Assembly: GCF_001189515.2 (NCBI RefSeq) | Contig: NZ_CP012069.2 | Location: 2,294,001-2,358,000 of the forward strand | DNA from: Olsenella sp. oral taxon 807 | Lineage (GTDB): Bacteria; Actinomycetota; Coriobacteriia; Coriobacteriales; Atopobiaceae | Direction of reading: 5' to 3' | Length of the DNA: 64,000 nucleotides | Shown: positions 52,894-61,048 of the stretch, piece by piece | How the letters are laid out: every line of letters begins with the position of its first letter | Position numbering within the stretch: position 1 is the stretch's first letter | Translations under genes and position numbers: made by a program | Notes under the pieces: model-generated | What the model was told of the DNA's origin: nothing | Seen by the model: the letters and a program-made list of their open reading frames with translations, nothing else | The model's database searches: none

Positions 52894-53151
52894 CTACCCG
52901 CAAAGCCCCACGATGCGCTCGATCGCCTCCTCCGTGGGGTGGCCACGGCAGCGCAGGAGCTCCTCGTCGCCGTCATCCACCGTAAACGTGGGCAGGTAGT
53001 CCACGTGCCGGTCCCTGGCCGCGCACGGGCGCAGGTCCACGTCGGCGAGGGCGGGCTCGACGCCCTCCTCGCGCAGGCGCGGCACGACGCGCTCGATCGT
53101 CCCTTTGCAGGGCGCGCACCACGTGGCGTGCCAGATGGTGACGGTGGGCAT
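52894..53151 (-). CDS. Thioredoxin-like phage protein (WCAPC active site)
   Basis: Protein of 85 residues, MPTVTIWHATWCAPCKGTIE onward. Glutaredoxin/thioredoxin fold with Cys-Ala-Pro-Cys active site and the cis-Pro (VDYLPTFTVDDGDE). It resembles NrdH or thioredoxin used by phages to supply reducing power or to form protein pairs such as DNA-polymerase processivity, but it lies here among head genes. ATG 53151 directly abuts the small ORF upstream. Role in this phage unknown. Confidence 0.75.
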   Translation of the reverse strand: MPTVTIWHATWCAPCKGTIERVVPRLREEGVEPALADVDLRPCAARDRHVDYLPTFTVDDGDEELLRCRGHPTEEAIERIVGLCG

Positions 53152-53153
53152 GG

Positions 53154-53258
53154 CTACCACTCCTCTCCGGGGATCCCGGGCTCTCCGCGCTCGCCGACTT
53201 CGCGGCCGGCGACCCTGGCGCACGACGAGCAGGCGGGGCAGCGGACGACCCTTCTCAT
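53154..53258 (-). CDS. Tiny Cys-rich phage ORF
   Basis: 34 residues: MRRVVRCPACSSCARVAGRE then VGERGEPGIPGEEW. A GGGGAGGATGC ribosome site precedes the ATG, and the stop overlaps nothing but ends 2 bp before the thioredoxin-like start, so it is well spaced in the operon. Two CxxC-type cysteines could bind metal. Too short for homology. Real or not is uncertain. Confidence 0.45.
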   Translation of the reverse strand: MRRVVRCPACSSCARVAGREVGERGEPGIPGEEW

Positions 53259-53339
53259 GCATCCTCCCCGCACAATCGGGTACACTGTCATCGACGTCGA
53301 GCGCCGCCCAGGTATTCGAGCCAGGGAAGAGCATCGGCG

Positions 53340-54827
53340 TCATTGCCGTCTGAAGACCCTCTCAAACACGTCGGAGAGGGCGATGATGGCGTCTATGTCC
53401 TTCTTCGAAGCCATCGCCCGCAGCACCTCTTCCTCCTGCTCGCCGGTAAGCGTCCTCAGCGAGAGGTCAACGATGATGTTCGAGCACTGCCGTGCGGCCT
53501 CGCCGATTCTCACCTTCGCCTTGTGCGCGTTGTGGGTCCCCAGGCGCTTTAACTCATACGGTGCTCCGTCCACTGTCATGTCGGCAGTTCTTGATCCAGG
53601 GATACTCGACTCATAGTTGAACCTGACCTCATGGCCGTTCCTGGCGAGCCACGTGGCCGCCTGGATCTCCTTTGCCTTCGGCTTGGCGCGATACTCGGCG
53701 CTCACGCGGCCGTCGGATATCGACGCGAGGTAGGCGTTCACGGTCTCGTCGTATCCCTCGCGGCTCTTGCCGGAGGCCCTGTAGTCCCTCCAGACGCGCC
53801 CGAAGTCACTCTCGATGCGGCTGCATTCGTCCTGGACGGCGCGCGCCCCCTTCGCACGCTCGCCGCCTTCCGTCATGCGCCTGGCCGCGACCTCCGCTTG
53901 CCTGCGGTCCACCTGGTCACGTATCCACGCGTCCCAGTCGTCCACGGCGGGCGCTATCTGGCAGCGGCACCTCGGGTGTATCGGCGGCAGCGTCGCGCCC
54001 ACCCTCGCGCCGTCGATCGGGAAGGCCTTGCCGACGAGCGCCGAGCAGACCTCGCAGGTCCTCTCGTCGCCCACGGGCTCCACGCGGTACTCCTCGAAGC
54101 CCTCGCGCGCGAGCTCGGCGAGCTGGGCCTGCCTGGAGACGTAGGTGCCCTCGGTCACGACCAGGCGCATGACGTCGCGCTCCGAGACGCCCACGAACCT
54201 CCTCGACAGCTCGTCGCACAGGCTCCGCCAGGACTCGCCGCGCGCGAGCGCCTTGGCCATGTCGTCCTGGACCCAGGCGGCGACCCTCTCGGAGTCTCCC
54301 CATATGGCCTCGCTGTAGCTCTTCCCCGAGGCCCACCTGGTGCCGACGAAGCGGCGGATCGTGTCGTCGTCGAGCGCGTGGAAGCCCCTGCCGTACCCCA
54401 TCGCCTCCGCGACGGCGTTGGCGCCGCGCGCCGCCTGGCGGGCGAAGTGCTCGTCGAGCCCCTCGGCGGCCTCTGCCGTCGCCCTCGCGTGGTGCTGCCT
54501 GGCCGACTCCTGCAGGCCCTCCAGGCGGTCGAGCTTGTAGGCGTCCTTGCGGATGGCGACCATGTCGGCGAGGTCCGGGTGCTCCGCCGCGAACCTGTCG
54601 CAGTCGCGCATGAGCAGGTCTCGGTCGCTCGGGTCCATCGACTCGAGCATGTCGCGGTAGCGCAGGATACCGTCCTCGCCATACCTCTCGTAGTACCCCG
54701 CTATCTCGCGGGAGAGGTCCGCCATCTCCCTCTCGTAGGCCCTCGCGACCCTCTTGGCCACGACCCTCTCGTCGCGACCCATCGCGGCGTCGGCCTCGGC
54801 CATGCGCCGCTCCCAGTAGGTGGCCAC
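53340..54827 (-). CDS. Phage minor head protein (SPP1 gp7/Mu F-like) with C-terminal CdiA-like nuclease domain
   Basis: Protein of 495 residues from a GTG start just after the portal stop. Residues about 1-290 are the head-morphogenesis protein, with Cys258, Cys261, His284 and the CRC pair at 287/289 forming its usual zinc-like cluster (CEVCSALVG, HPRCRC). Residues about 374-495 look like a CdiA-type PD-(D/E)XK nuclease end: Asp416 in RTADMTVDG, Glu425 and Lys427 in YELKR, then IGEAARQCSNIIVDLS. Such fused tails exist in some phage head proteins. Whether it is toxic is untested. Confidence 0.82.
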   Translation of the reverse strand: MATYWERRMAEADAAMGRDERVVAKRVARAYEREMADLSREIAGYYERYGEDGILRYRDMLESMDPSDRDLLMRDCDRFAAEHPDLADMVAIRKDAYKLDRLEGLQESARQHHARATAEAAEGLDEHFARQAARGANAVAEAMGYGRGFHALDDDTIRRFVGTRWASGKSYSEAIWGDSERVAAWVQDDMAKALARGESWRSLCDELSRRFVGVSERDVMRLVVTEGTYVSRQAQLAELAREGFEEYRVEPVGDERTCEVCSALVGKAFPIDGARVGATLPPIHPRCRCQIAPAVDDWDAWIRDQVDRRQAEVAARRMTEGGERAKGARAVQDECSRIESDFGRVWRDYRASGKSREGYDETVNAYLASISDGRVSAEYRAKPKAKEIQAATWLARNGHEVRFNYESSIPGSRTADMTVDGAPYELKRLGTHNAHKAKVRIGEAARQCSNIIVDLSLRTLTGEQEEEVLRAMASKKDIDAIIALSDVFERVFRRQ

Positions 54828-56183
54828 CTAGACCTCCCGACCGCCCCTCAGGGGCACCAGCGCGTCCGCGCGCGCCTCGCGCTCGGCCTCCTTGCGGCCC
54901 ATCTCCTCCCTTGGGCCGTCCACGCACGAGAGCACCGAGAGCTGCGTCTCCTCGGACGTGATGCCCGAGAGGTTCGCCGCGACCTGGCTCTCCTCCAGGA
55001 GGTTGGCCGGGACGTTGCGCGTGAACGTCGCCCTCACGCCCATCCACGCGTCGTCGGGAAGCGGCGAGGCGGCGTAGCCCGAGAGCAGGCGCCATCGCCT
55101 GGAGAGGCCGCGCCTGAACTTCCGCTCCTTGACCATGGCGAGGTCGCTCATGGCCTGCAGGCGGTACCTGATGGCGATCCCCGAGCTCGTGTCGAAGCTC
55201 TCCGAACTGAGGTCGGCGACCATCGACGTCGTGAATATGAGCCGCTCCAGGCGGTCGATGAGGTGCTCCTGGGTGCCGTCCGCGTCGGGCTTCGACAGGA
55301 AGTCGACCACCACCTTGTCGGTCTCCCGGCCCGCCAGGTTTATGATGCGCGAGTTGCGCAGCTCGGTGAGGGTCGTCTCGTCGATCCTCGCGCCGAGTAT
55401 CTTCAGGTAGGCGTCGGCGTAGTACTCGACGTCGTTCGCCTTCTCGGAGAGCGCCTTGTCATGGGCGTCTATGAGCGAGAGGGCGCCCTCGAAGAGGCCC
55501 TGGCGCTCCTCATTGTCCACATACTCGACGACGGGCACGTCCGGGAAGCCGTGCGGGACCGCCTCCCCGAGCGTCACGGACCCCGACCACTCGAAGGGCG
55601 TCTCGGCCGACGCGTCGTAAAGCGTGCCCCTTACCGTGTCGGGGCGCCCGTCGAAGCGGTTGTCGTCCCTCCAGAAGCGCACGGCGAAGAGCACGCGGCC
55701 CTCCACCGTGTCATCGCGGACCAAGAGGCAGTTCATGGGCCCCACCGTCGATGAGCGTGGGAGGGCGTCGCCGTCGCGCCACATCAGCTCGAAGCCGGAC
55801 CCGTACACGTCGGCGAGCCTGGAGAGCTCCGCGTTGAGGTCGTCCTCGTCGTTGCGCGCGCCCCAGCCCGCGAGCCAGGCGAGCGTCCCGTCGTCGTCAC
55901 CGGAGAGCCTCACGGGGATGCCGAGGAAGTAGCCGACCATGGTGTCCACCATCTGCCTGGCGTAGTTCGCCACCAGGCGGTTGTCCGGCTTGTACCCGGC
56001 CTTGGCGGGCAGGTGCAGGACGTCGTGGTCCCCCTCGTAGGCGCGCCTCAGCCTCGCGAGCCTCGGGAGCTGCCGGATGTGGTAGTCCTGGAGGATGTCG
56101 GCCAGGAGCTGGCCGCCCATCTCGGTCCCGGCGGGCACGCGGTAGCCGCCGCACGGCTCGTAGGTCGCGGCGTCTGGCATCAT
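54828..56183 (-). CDS. Prophage portal protein
   Basis: Protein of 451 residues, SPP1 gp6-type. It contains KAGYKPDNRLVANYARQMVD, YFLGIPVRLS, LADVYGSGFELMWRDGD, FEGALSLIDAHDKALSEKAN, then a helical C-terminal region with AIRYRLQAMSDLAMVKERKF. The portal forms the dodecameric ring through which DNA enters. I start at the first of two ATGs (56183/56180), which overlaps the terminase stop as ATGA. The frame upstream of this start belongs to the terminase region. Confidence 0.93.
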   Translation of the reverse strand: MMPDAATYEPCGGYRVPAGTEMGGQLLADILQDYHIRQLPRLARLRRAYEGDHDVLHLPAKAGYKPDNRLVANYARQMVDTMVGYFLGIPVRLSGDDDGTLAWLAGWGARNDEDDLNAELSRLADVYGSGFELMWRDGDALPRSSTVGPMNCLLVRDDTVEGRVLFAVRFWRDDNRFDGRPDTVRGTLYDASAETPFEWSGSVTLGEAVPHGFPDVPVVEYVDNEERQGLFEGALSLIDAHDKALSEKANDVEYYADAYLKILGARIDETTLTELRNSRIINLAGRETDKVVVDFLSKPDADGTQEHLIDRLERLIFTTSMVADLSSESFDTSSGIAIRYRLQAMSDLAMVKERKFRRGLSRRWRLLSGYAASPLPDDAWMGVRATFTRNVPANLLEESQVAANLSGITSEETQLSVLSCVDGPREEMGRKEAEREARADALVPLRGGREV

Positions 56184-57469
56184 ATCCCTCCCCTGAAGAG
56201 GCTGATCGTCGGCGCGTCGTCGCGAAGGCGGATCGCGCAGGCCAGCGAGTCGGGCGCGTCGTCGTGCTCGGCGCCCTCGCCATAGTCCATGACCTCGTCC
56301 CAGTAGGCGGCCGAGGCCTCGCGCGCGCTGTCCAGGCGCACCAGGTCCGCCCAGCGCCCCCGGGCGTGGGTCGATATCTTGACGAACTTGTTGGCGCTCT
56401 CCTGGTACGTGCCCACGGGCAGGCCCAGCCCGCGCATCCTCTCGGCCAGGTAGCCCCTGTCGGCATTGCGCTCGCACCACACGGTGCCGAGCCTGAGGGA
56501 CTCGTGCAGCTCCATGATGCGGCCCACGCATCGGTCCACGTGCGTCTCGCGGAAGAGCTCGCCGTGGACGTGCGGGCGCCCGTCGTGCCAGGCGATGCAC
56601 GTGACGGCCGTGCCGTCCGCGCCGCCGTACGCGGCGTCCACGTGCATGAGGCCGTCGAAGAGCAGCGAGCGGTCGGAGAACGTCCCCGGCTCCCCCTCGA
56701 ACACGGCGCCCTCCATGGCCACGTGGCGAAGCTCGTAGTTAGCGGCGAAGAGGCTGCGCGTCATGGCCCTGCGAAGGCCCTTGGCCTCCTCCCTCGACAC
56801 CAGGCCCGTCGAGTCCCAGGGCCACCTCTCCGGCTCCGGCATGAGCTGGAAGGCGTCGTCCCTGTGCCAGGGAGTGCCCGTGTTGACTATGCGCCCGCCC
56901 CGGTTCCGCACGTTCTGGAGCTCGCGGTAGAACGCCTTGGTCGCCTCGCGCTCGGCCCTGGACGCCCGGTCCCTGAGCGTGACCACGTCGTCGGTGAACA
57001 CGACGTCGTAGTGCTTGCCGGTGAGCGAGCCGCCGATGCCGTAGCCCGAGAGCTGCGGCAGGTCCGACGCGTTGCACGCCAGGTCGGTCGATATGGCGAC
57101 GGAGCTCTCGGACGCGACCCTCGCGGGGTGACCGTAGATAACCTCCGTGACCATCGCCGACGTGTCGGACCGGAGCATGCGCGCCACGGCGGCCATGACC
57201 TCCTCGACGTCCGGTGACGCCTTGCGGAAGAAGCCCACGGCGAGCCTCGGCCGCGTGACCAGGAGCAGCCATAGGGCCACCTTGACGCACGTGGTCTTGT
57301 ACGAGCCTCGATGCGCCTGCAGGGTCCAGTCGCCATCGCCGAAAGTCATGTGGCGTATCCAGCCGTCGTGCAGCGGCTCGACCAGGCGGTCATAGCCCAT
57401 CATGCGGGCGAGCCTGACGGGATGGCCCGTCATGACGCGCGAGAGCGCCCTCGCCCGCTCAGCCGCCAT
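56180..57469 (-). CDS. Terminase large subunit
   Basis: DNA-packaging motor of 429 residues: ATPase with a Walker-A-like loop AHRGSYKTT, Walker B region YDVVFTDDVVT and coupling motif NTGTPWHRDD. The nuclease half has acidic residues in MHVDAAYGGADGTAV, ERNADRGYLAE and DDAPDSLACAIR. ATG 57469 (MAAERARALSRVMTG) overlaps the small terminase stop by 11 bp. The frame extends 34 codons upstream over the small terminase in Arg-rich sequence that is not real. Confidence 0.93.
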   Translation of the reverse strand: MAAERARALSRVMTGHPVRLARMMGYDRLVEPLHDGWIRHMTFGDGDWTLQAHRGSYKTTCVKVALWLLLVTRPRLAVGFFRKASPDVEEVMAAVARMLRSDTSAMVTEVIYGHPARVASESSVAISTDLACNASDLPQLSGYGIGGSLTGKHYDVVFTDDVVTLRDRASRAEREATKAFYRELQNVRNRGGRIVNTGTPWHRDDAFQLMPEPERWPWDSTGLVSREEAKGLRRAMTRSLFAANYELRHVAMEGAVFEGEPGTFSDRSLLFDGLMHVDAAYGGADGTAVTCIAWHDGRPHVHGELFRETHVDRCVGRIMELHESLRLGTVWCERNADRGYLAERMRGLGLPVGTYQESANKFVKISTHARGRWADLVRLDSAREASAAYWDEVMDYGEGAEHDDAPDSLACAIRLRDDAPTISLFRGGI

Positions 57470-57857
57470 CCCGCATGGCCTCGTCGAGCATGCGCCCGAA
57501 CTCCTCCGCGCTCTCCCTGGACGGCGCCGAGAGCTCGACGCGGTCGCTCGGCCTCTGGCCCGACGTGTCACGGACGAACTCCGCCGCCCTCGTGTCGCCG
57601 TCCATGGCCTTGCGCAGCTGCGCGAGCGCCACGGCCTGCGCGACCGTCATGTTCTTGCCCTCCATGCCGTCCATCGTCTGCGCCGTGGTCACGCCGCCGG
57701 GCCTGAGGGGCATGTCCAGCATCGCGCGGAGCGTCTCGCGCATCTCGCGCATCTCGCGGCGCTTCCTCCCCGAGGCCCTGCCCGCCTTGCGCGCGTTCTC
57801 TCGGCGCTGGCTCGGTGTTCTCGCCTCGTTCGGGACCAGGTTCTCGGGGTTAGCCAC
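57459..57857 (-). CDS. Terminase small subunit
   Basis: DNA-recognition subunit of 132 residues. Very basic helical N-terminus (SQRRENARKAGRASGRKRRE) and PGGVTTAQTMDGMEGKNMTV, then a C-terminal helical part (DRVELSAPSRESAEEFGRML). Position just upstream of the large subunit with coding overlap supports the call; the N-terminal pattern is the common phage small-terminase (DUF5681-like) type. The ribosome site is GGAGGC-less; it overlaps the small ORF upstream by 8 bp. Confidence 0.8.
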   Translation of the reverse strand: MANPENLVPNEARTPSQRRENARKAGRASGRKRREMREMRETLRAMLDMPLRPGGVTTAQTMDGMEGKNMTVAQAVALAQLRKAMDGDTRAAEFVRDTSGQRPSDRVELSAPSRESAEEFGRMLDEAMRDGG

Positions 57858-58047
57858 GGTGCCTCGCCGCCCTGGCGTCGAGCGGGCTCACGCGGTTGGC
57901 CACGCACTCGGCGACGCCGCCGTAGCGGGCCTCGGCCACGGCCAGGGCGTCCGCGTCGACGCCCAGGGCCATGAGCGCCGCGCGCATGGCGTAGGCCACG
58001 CGGGTGGAGTGGCGGGCCGCTATGAGGGCGATCTCCCGGATCGTCAT
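57850..58047 (-). CDS. Small phage ORF, unrecognised
   Basis: 65 residues starting MTIREIALIAARHSTRVAYA, helical and positively charged. ATG 58047 has GGAGGCGATGCGGC upstream and the end overlaps the small terminase start by 8 bp, which favours a real, translated gene. I do not recognise it; a small DNA-binding or packaging accessory role is only a guess. Confidence 0.5.
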   Translation of the reverse strand: MTIREIALIAARHSTRVAYAMRAALMALGVDADALAVAEARYGGVAECVANRVSPLDARAARHRG

Positions 58048-58171
58048 GCCGCATCGCCTCCATACGAGTCGGGGCCCCGTTCCTGAGGCCCCCGCGAAGA
58101 TCCCACGATACCCTTGTACCACGTCCTCCCCGGCACGGGGCGGCACGACCCGGCACGAGGCGGCAAATTCC
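58048..58171. other. Intergenic gap at the start of the packaging/late region
   Basis: 124 bp without a gene between the HTH regulator and the packaging module, probably the late promoter or cos/pac neighbourhood. A weak ggtatcgt -10-like box exists on the minus strand. No inverted repeat stands out. Confidence 0.35.
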
Positions 58172-58657
58172 CTAGCCCTCGGCAAGCCCGAGGCCTCGTA
58201 TGACCCTGCCGACGCCGTAGGCGTCCACCGCGTCGCAGGCCACCGAGACGGCGTCGCGGCACCACCGCTCGCTCATGCCGCAGGCCTCGGCAACCTCGGC
58301 CCAGGTCGCGGCGGCGCAGTAGCGCCACCACAGGCAGTCGGCGTAGGCCGAGCCCAAAAGCGAGCAGACGCCGCCCGAGCCCGTCTGGTCGGAGCCGTAG
58401 ATGACGTCGCAGGCCTCATCGATGATGGCGTAGTCGGCCTCGACGCGCGAGCGCATGCGGGCCTCGTAGTCCATCCTCTCGTCGGTCGCGGCCATGGGGT
58501 CGGCGACGCGCCCCGGAGAGGTGCCGGGGCGGTAGGACTGCGCGCGCGGCCCCTCCCTGGAGGCCATGCGCGCGAGGGCCCGCCTCGTGCGCTCCGCCTC
58601 GATCGCCGAGCGCCTCGCCGCCTCCATGAGGTCCCTCGCGTACGCCCACTCGCTCAT
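58172..58657 (-). CDS. HTH phage regulator, late-gene control type (RinA/ArpU-like)
   Basis: Protein of 161 residues. Helical N-terminus (MSEWAYARDLMEAARRSAIE), basic middle, and a C-terminal helix-turn-helix (TWAEVAEACGMSERWCRDAV, then CDAVDAYGVGRVI). Size, late-region border location upstream of the terminases, and this HTH fit ArpU/RinA-type activators of late transcription. An exact 10-bp tandem repeat lies directly upstream of its start. Confidence 0.68.
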   Translation of the reverse strand: MSEWAYARDLMEAARRSAIEAERTRRALARMASREGPRAQSYRPGTSPGRVADPMAATDERMDYEARMRSRVEADYAIIDEACDVIYGSDQTGSGGVCSLLGSAYADCLWWRYCAAATWAEVAEACGMSERWCRDAVSVACDAVDAYGVGRVIRGLGLAEG

Positions 58658-58680
58658 GAGCCGATCGCCCGGTCGGTTTG

Positions 58681-58710
58681 AGTAGGTTCGAGTAGGTTCG
58701 AGTAGGTTCG
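58681..58710. repeat. Exact 10-bp tandem repeat (agtaggttcg) x3
   Basis: Three identical 10-bp units (with a fourth partial on the left, tttg) at one-turn-of-helix spacing between the methyltransferase-like gene and the HTH regulator. Placement upstream of a regulator suggests operator half-sites. Confidence 0.75.
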
Positions 58711-58724
58711 AGCCACGGTCGCGG

Positions 58725-59324
58725 TCATCTTCCGTCCTCCCTCGTCCACTGCTCCGCCATCGCCCTCGCGATGCCCGGGTACGTCCTTCCCCTGAGCCTC
58801 TGCCTGTCCGGCCCCGGGGCCATGTGGTGCACCCGGTGCGCCATGGCGTCGGGGAGCCGCGCCATCTCGTCTGACACGTCATGCGTCGGCACGAGCGGCG
58901 GCAGGCCCCTGAGCCACAGGCACGTGGCCTTGGTCTCCGGGTGGCCGAACTGCCACGGCTGGATGACCTGGTCCGGCTTGCGGTACAGGCGGCTCATGAT
59001 GCCGACCGGGTTCTCCACCGCCACCCTCGGCACGTGGTCGAGCGTCGCGAGGGCGAGGAAGAGCCCGATCGCCGACTGCTGCCTGCCGTCGCGCCTCTTC
59101 TCGCCGAACCACCTGGCGCCGGAGCACGCGAGGTGCGTGCACGGCGGGAAGGCGATGACCATGTCCCACGCGAGCTTGGCGACCTCGACGGCGTCCGCCC
59201 GGACGTGCCACTCCGGGTGCGCGCCGCCCGTCGGGAGCAGGTCGCAGCTGTATGCCTCGTGCCCGAGCCTTCTGAGCTCCGACGTGACGGCCTGCGACTC
59301 CTCGCAGGCGCAGAGGACCCTCAT
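58725..59324 (-). CDS. Phage DNA methyltransferase-like protein (C5-cytosine type, short)
   Basis: Protein of 199 residues. Motif-I-like start MRVLCACEESQAVTSELRRL, then the AEN-like VENPVG and the catalytic loop FPPCTHLACSGARWFGEKRR with Cys in PPC, as in C5-methyltransferases. Length and the loop agree with the short phage methylase-like family rather than full Dcm enzymes. It may protect phage DNA, or be a nonmodifying relative. The start overlaps the next gene stop as ATGA. Confidence 0.72.
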   Translation of the reverse strand: MRVLCACEESQAVTSELRRLGHEAYSCDLLPTGGAHPEWHVRADAVEVAKLAWDMVIAFPPCTHLACSGARWFGEKRRDGRQQSAIGLFLALATLDHVPRVAVENPVGIMSRLYRKPDQVIQPWQFGHPETKATCLWLRGLPPLVPTHDVSDEMARLPDAMAHRVHHMAPGPDRQRLRGRTYPGIARAMAEQWTREDGR

Positions 59325-59797
59325 GGCCGGCTCGCCCCCTCCCTCATGAACAGCACCCAGTGCGTCTTGCTCGCCTTCGGCCTGCGGTTGCCGAGAATGG
59401 GCGTCGCCGGGCAGCATGCCAGCACGTCCCTGAGCGGTATGCGGTACTCGCACCACTTGAAGACCAGCACGCCGCCCGGCCTGAGCACACGAAGGCACTC
59501 CGAGAAGCCCTCCGTGAGGTCGCGCCTCCATCCCTTCGGGTCGAGCTTGCCGTACTTGCCCACCTGCCATCCGGCGCCCACGTCCAGGTGCGGCGGGTCG
59601 AAGACCACGAGTGAGAACGACTCGTCGGGGAACGGTAGGTCGCGGAAGTCGGAGACGACGTCCGGGCTCACGTCGAGGGCGCGGCCGTCGCAGAGCGTCA
59701 TGTGGCGCGGGTGGAGGTCGCAGAACGTGACCCTGGGGTCGGCCTTGTCGAAGTAGAAGCTCCTCGGCCCGCAGCACACGTCAAGAGCGGGGCCCAT
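59321..59797 (-). CDS. Class I SAM-dependent methyltransferase-like phage protein
   Basis: Protein of 158 residues. SAM loop LDVCCGPRSFYFDK, acidic strand end FCDLHPRH, then DPPH (LVVFDPPHLDVGAGW) which resembles the N6-adenine/N4-cytosine DPPY motif, and RVLRPGGVLVFKWCEY. It pairs with the adjacent C5-type gene. Substrate is unknown and DPPH rather than DPPY/DPPW makes adenine activity uncertain. A GTG at 59800 directly before this ATG is an alternative start, overlapping the DUF4406 stop. Confidence 0.75.
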   Translation of the reverse strand: MGPALDVCCGPRSFYFDKADPRVTFCDLHPRHMTLCDGRALDVSPDVVSDFRDLPFPDESFSLVVFDPPHLDVGAGWQVGKYGKLDPKGWRRDLTEGFSECLRVLRPGGVLVFKWCEYRIPLRDVLACCPATPILGNRRPKASKTHWVLFMREGASRP

Positions 59798-60153
59798 CAC
59801 TCGCCCCCCAGCTCGCTCAGCTCGCCCAGCTCCGCGCAGGGGATGCCGATCGCCTCGGCGACGGCGCGCTCAAGCCTCGCGCCCGCGCTGCCCTCCCAGC
59901 CGGGCAGCGAGACCAGGAGGTCGTACTCGGTGGAGGGGCCCATCAAGGTCGCCGCCAGCTCCCCCAGGCACACGAGCATGGCCTCCTCGTGGGTGAAGTA
60001 GGCAGCCACGCGCTTCATCGGGTTGAAGACGTACCTGGCACCAACGCCGATGCACGTCATCTCGGCGTCCAGGAACCTCTGACACGCGTCTTCCCTCGCC
60101 AGGCCCGTGACCGGGCCCGAGAGGAAGACGAACTTGCCCTTAAGGCCACTCAT
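59797..60153 (-). CDS. DUF4406-domain phage protein
   Basis: Protein of 118 residues. KFVFLSGPVTGLAREDACQR and then RYVFNPMKRVAAYFTHEE match the DUF4406/nucleoside 2-deoxyribosyltransferase-like fold (SGPxTG loop). Possibly nucleotide metabolism; no catalytic assignment is certain. The start overlaps the upstream stop (ATGA). Confidence 0.8.
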   Translation of the reverse strand: MSGLKGKFVFLSGPVTGLAREDACQRFLDAEMTCIGVGARYVFNPMKRVAAYFTHEEAMLVCLGELAATLMGPSTEYDLLVSLPGWEGSAGARLERAVAEAIGIPCAELGELSELGGE

Positions 60154-60680
60154 CTCGCGGCCCCTCCTATCTTCCGCAGACGGCGGGCGATGAACCGAAG
60201 CGGCTCGTAGGGCTCGTCCGGGTCCTGCTCGGAGTCCACCCAGCGGTCTATCTCGTCGGCCAGTGACGCGCCGAGGTCCGTCACGCTTGAGTCGTGCTCG
60301 AAGCCGATGGTCACCATCACGGCCCCCTTCTGGTACTCGATGTGGGTCACTTCCCCGACCCCGGTCCCGCCGAGCGTGGTCTGGAGCATGTCGCCCGGGA
60401 GTATCGGCATCCCGTCGGCGTCCCTGGGCGCCCGCAGGAGCCCGTGGGCGGCCAGCTCCTCGTCGCCCCTCTCGACGTACCAGTCGTCAGGCAGCTCGCA
60501 GAGCTCGCGGATGCGGGCGAGCGCGTGGCACCCATCCGTGTACCACATCGACACCCCCTCGCTCTCGATCCCGAGGACATGGAGCAGGCCTCTCAGCACG
60601 TCGCGCGCGACGCTGCCCATGTCGAACGTAACCTCGTCTGCCCTCGCCGCGATGGCGCGGCGCTCGTCACTCGTGATCAT
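60150..60680 (-). CDS. Prophage protein of unknown function, 176 aa
   Basis: Starts MITSDERRAIAARADEVTFD, with ESEGVSMWYTDGCHALARIR and RELCELPDDWYVERGDEELA, then an acidic C-terminus (DSEQDPDEPYEPLRFIARRL). No domain recognised. Start overlaps the zinc-ribbon gene stop (ATGA), so translation is coupled; part of the small-ORF run between replication and structural genes. Confidence 0.6.
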   Translation of the reverse strand: MITSDERRAIAARADEVTFDMGSVARDVLRGLLHVLGIESEGVSMWYTDGCHALARIRELCELPDDWYVERGDEELAAHGLLRAPRDADGMPILPGDMLQTTLGGTGVGEVTHIEYQKGAVMVTIGFEHDSSVTDLGASLADEIDRWVDSEQDPDEPYEPLRFIARRLRKIGGAAR

Positions 60681-61048
60681 CCCTCGTCCTCATCTCCCGT
60701 CACCCTCGCCCCGCATTCAGGGCAGTAGTTCGGCAGCAGGGACTCGTCCTCTATCTCGATGCCGAGGTTGCTCCCGCACTCCGAGCAGTAGTACTCGCCG
60801 TCCGCGAGGTTGTTCGCCTCGCACGTCGGGTCGATCAGGTCGGCCAGGCGGTATATCGCCTGCTCATAGCCGAGGCTGAAGTTCCCACCCTCCTCCAGAG
60901 ACCCCGCGACGTTGCGATACATGGAGTTCCCGTTCTTCATCACGAGCTTCGGTGCAAGCGCCACGTCAGCCTCGCGGTCGTCGTACTCCCGTGCGTCCCT
61001 GCGGCACTCCAGCAGCCTCCTTGCCACATCGCGCCTCTCGTCACTCAT
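60677..61048 (-). CDS. Prophage protein with C-terminal zinc ribbon, 123 aa
   Basis: Starts MSDERRDVARRLLECRRDAR; residues about 88-120 have two cysteine pairs (EYYCSECGSNLGIE, NYCPECGARV), a zinc ribbon. The start ATG 61048 follows GGAGGGAAG. It begins with the same SDERR stretch as its downstream neighbour (TSDERRAIAAR), perhaps a shared motif or duplication. Unknown function. Confidence 0.65.
   Translation of the reverse strand: MSDERRDVARRLLECRRDAREYDDREADVALAPKLVMKNGNSMYRNVAGSLEEGGNFSLGYEQAIYRLADLIDPTCEANNLADGEYYCSECGSNLGIEIEDESLLPNYCPECGARVTGDEDEG

Noticed and set aside
53631-55754. 707-residue plus-strand ORF
   Set aside because: Shadow of the minor head and portal genes on the other strand; amino acid content (Arg/Ala/Val/Leu/His) reflects codon complement, no motif.
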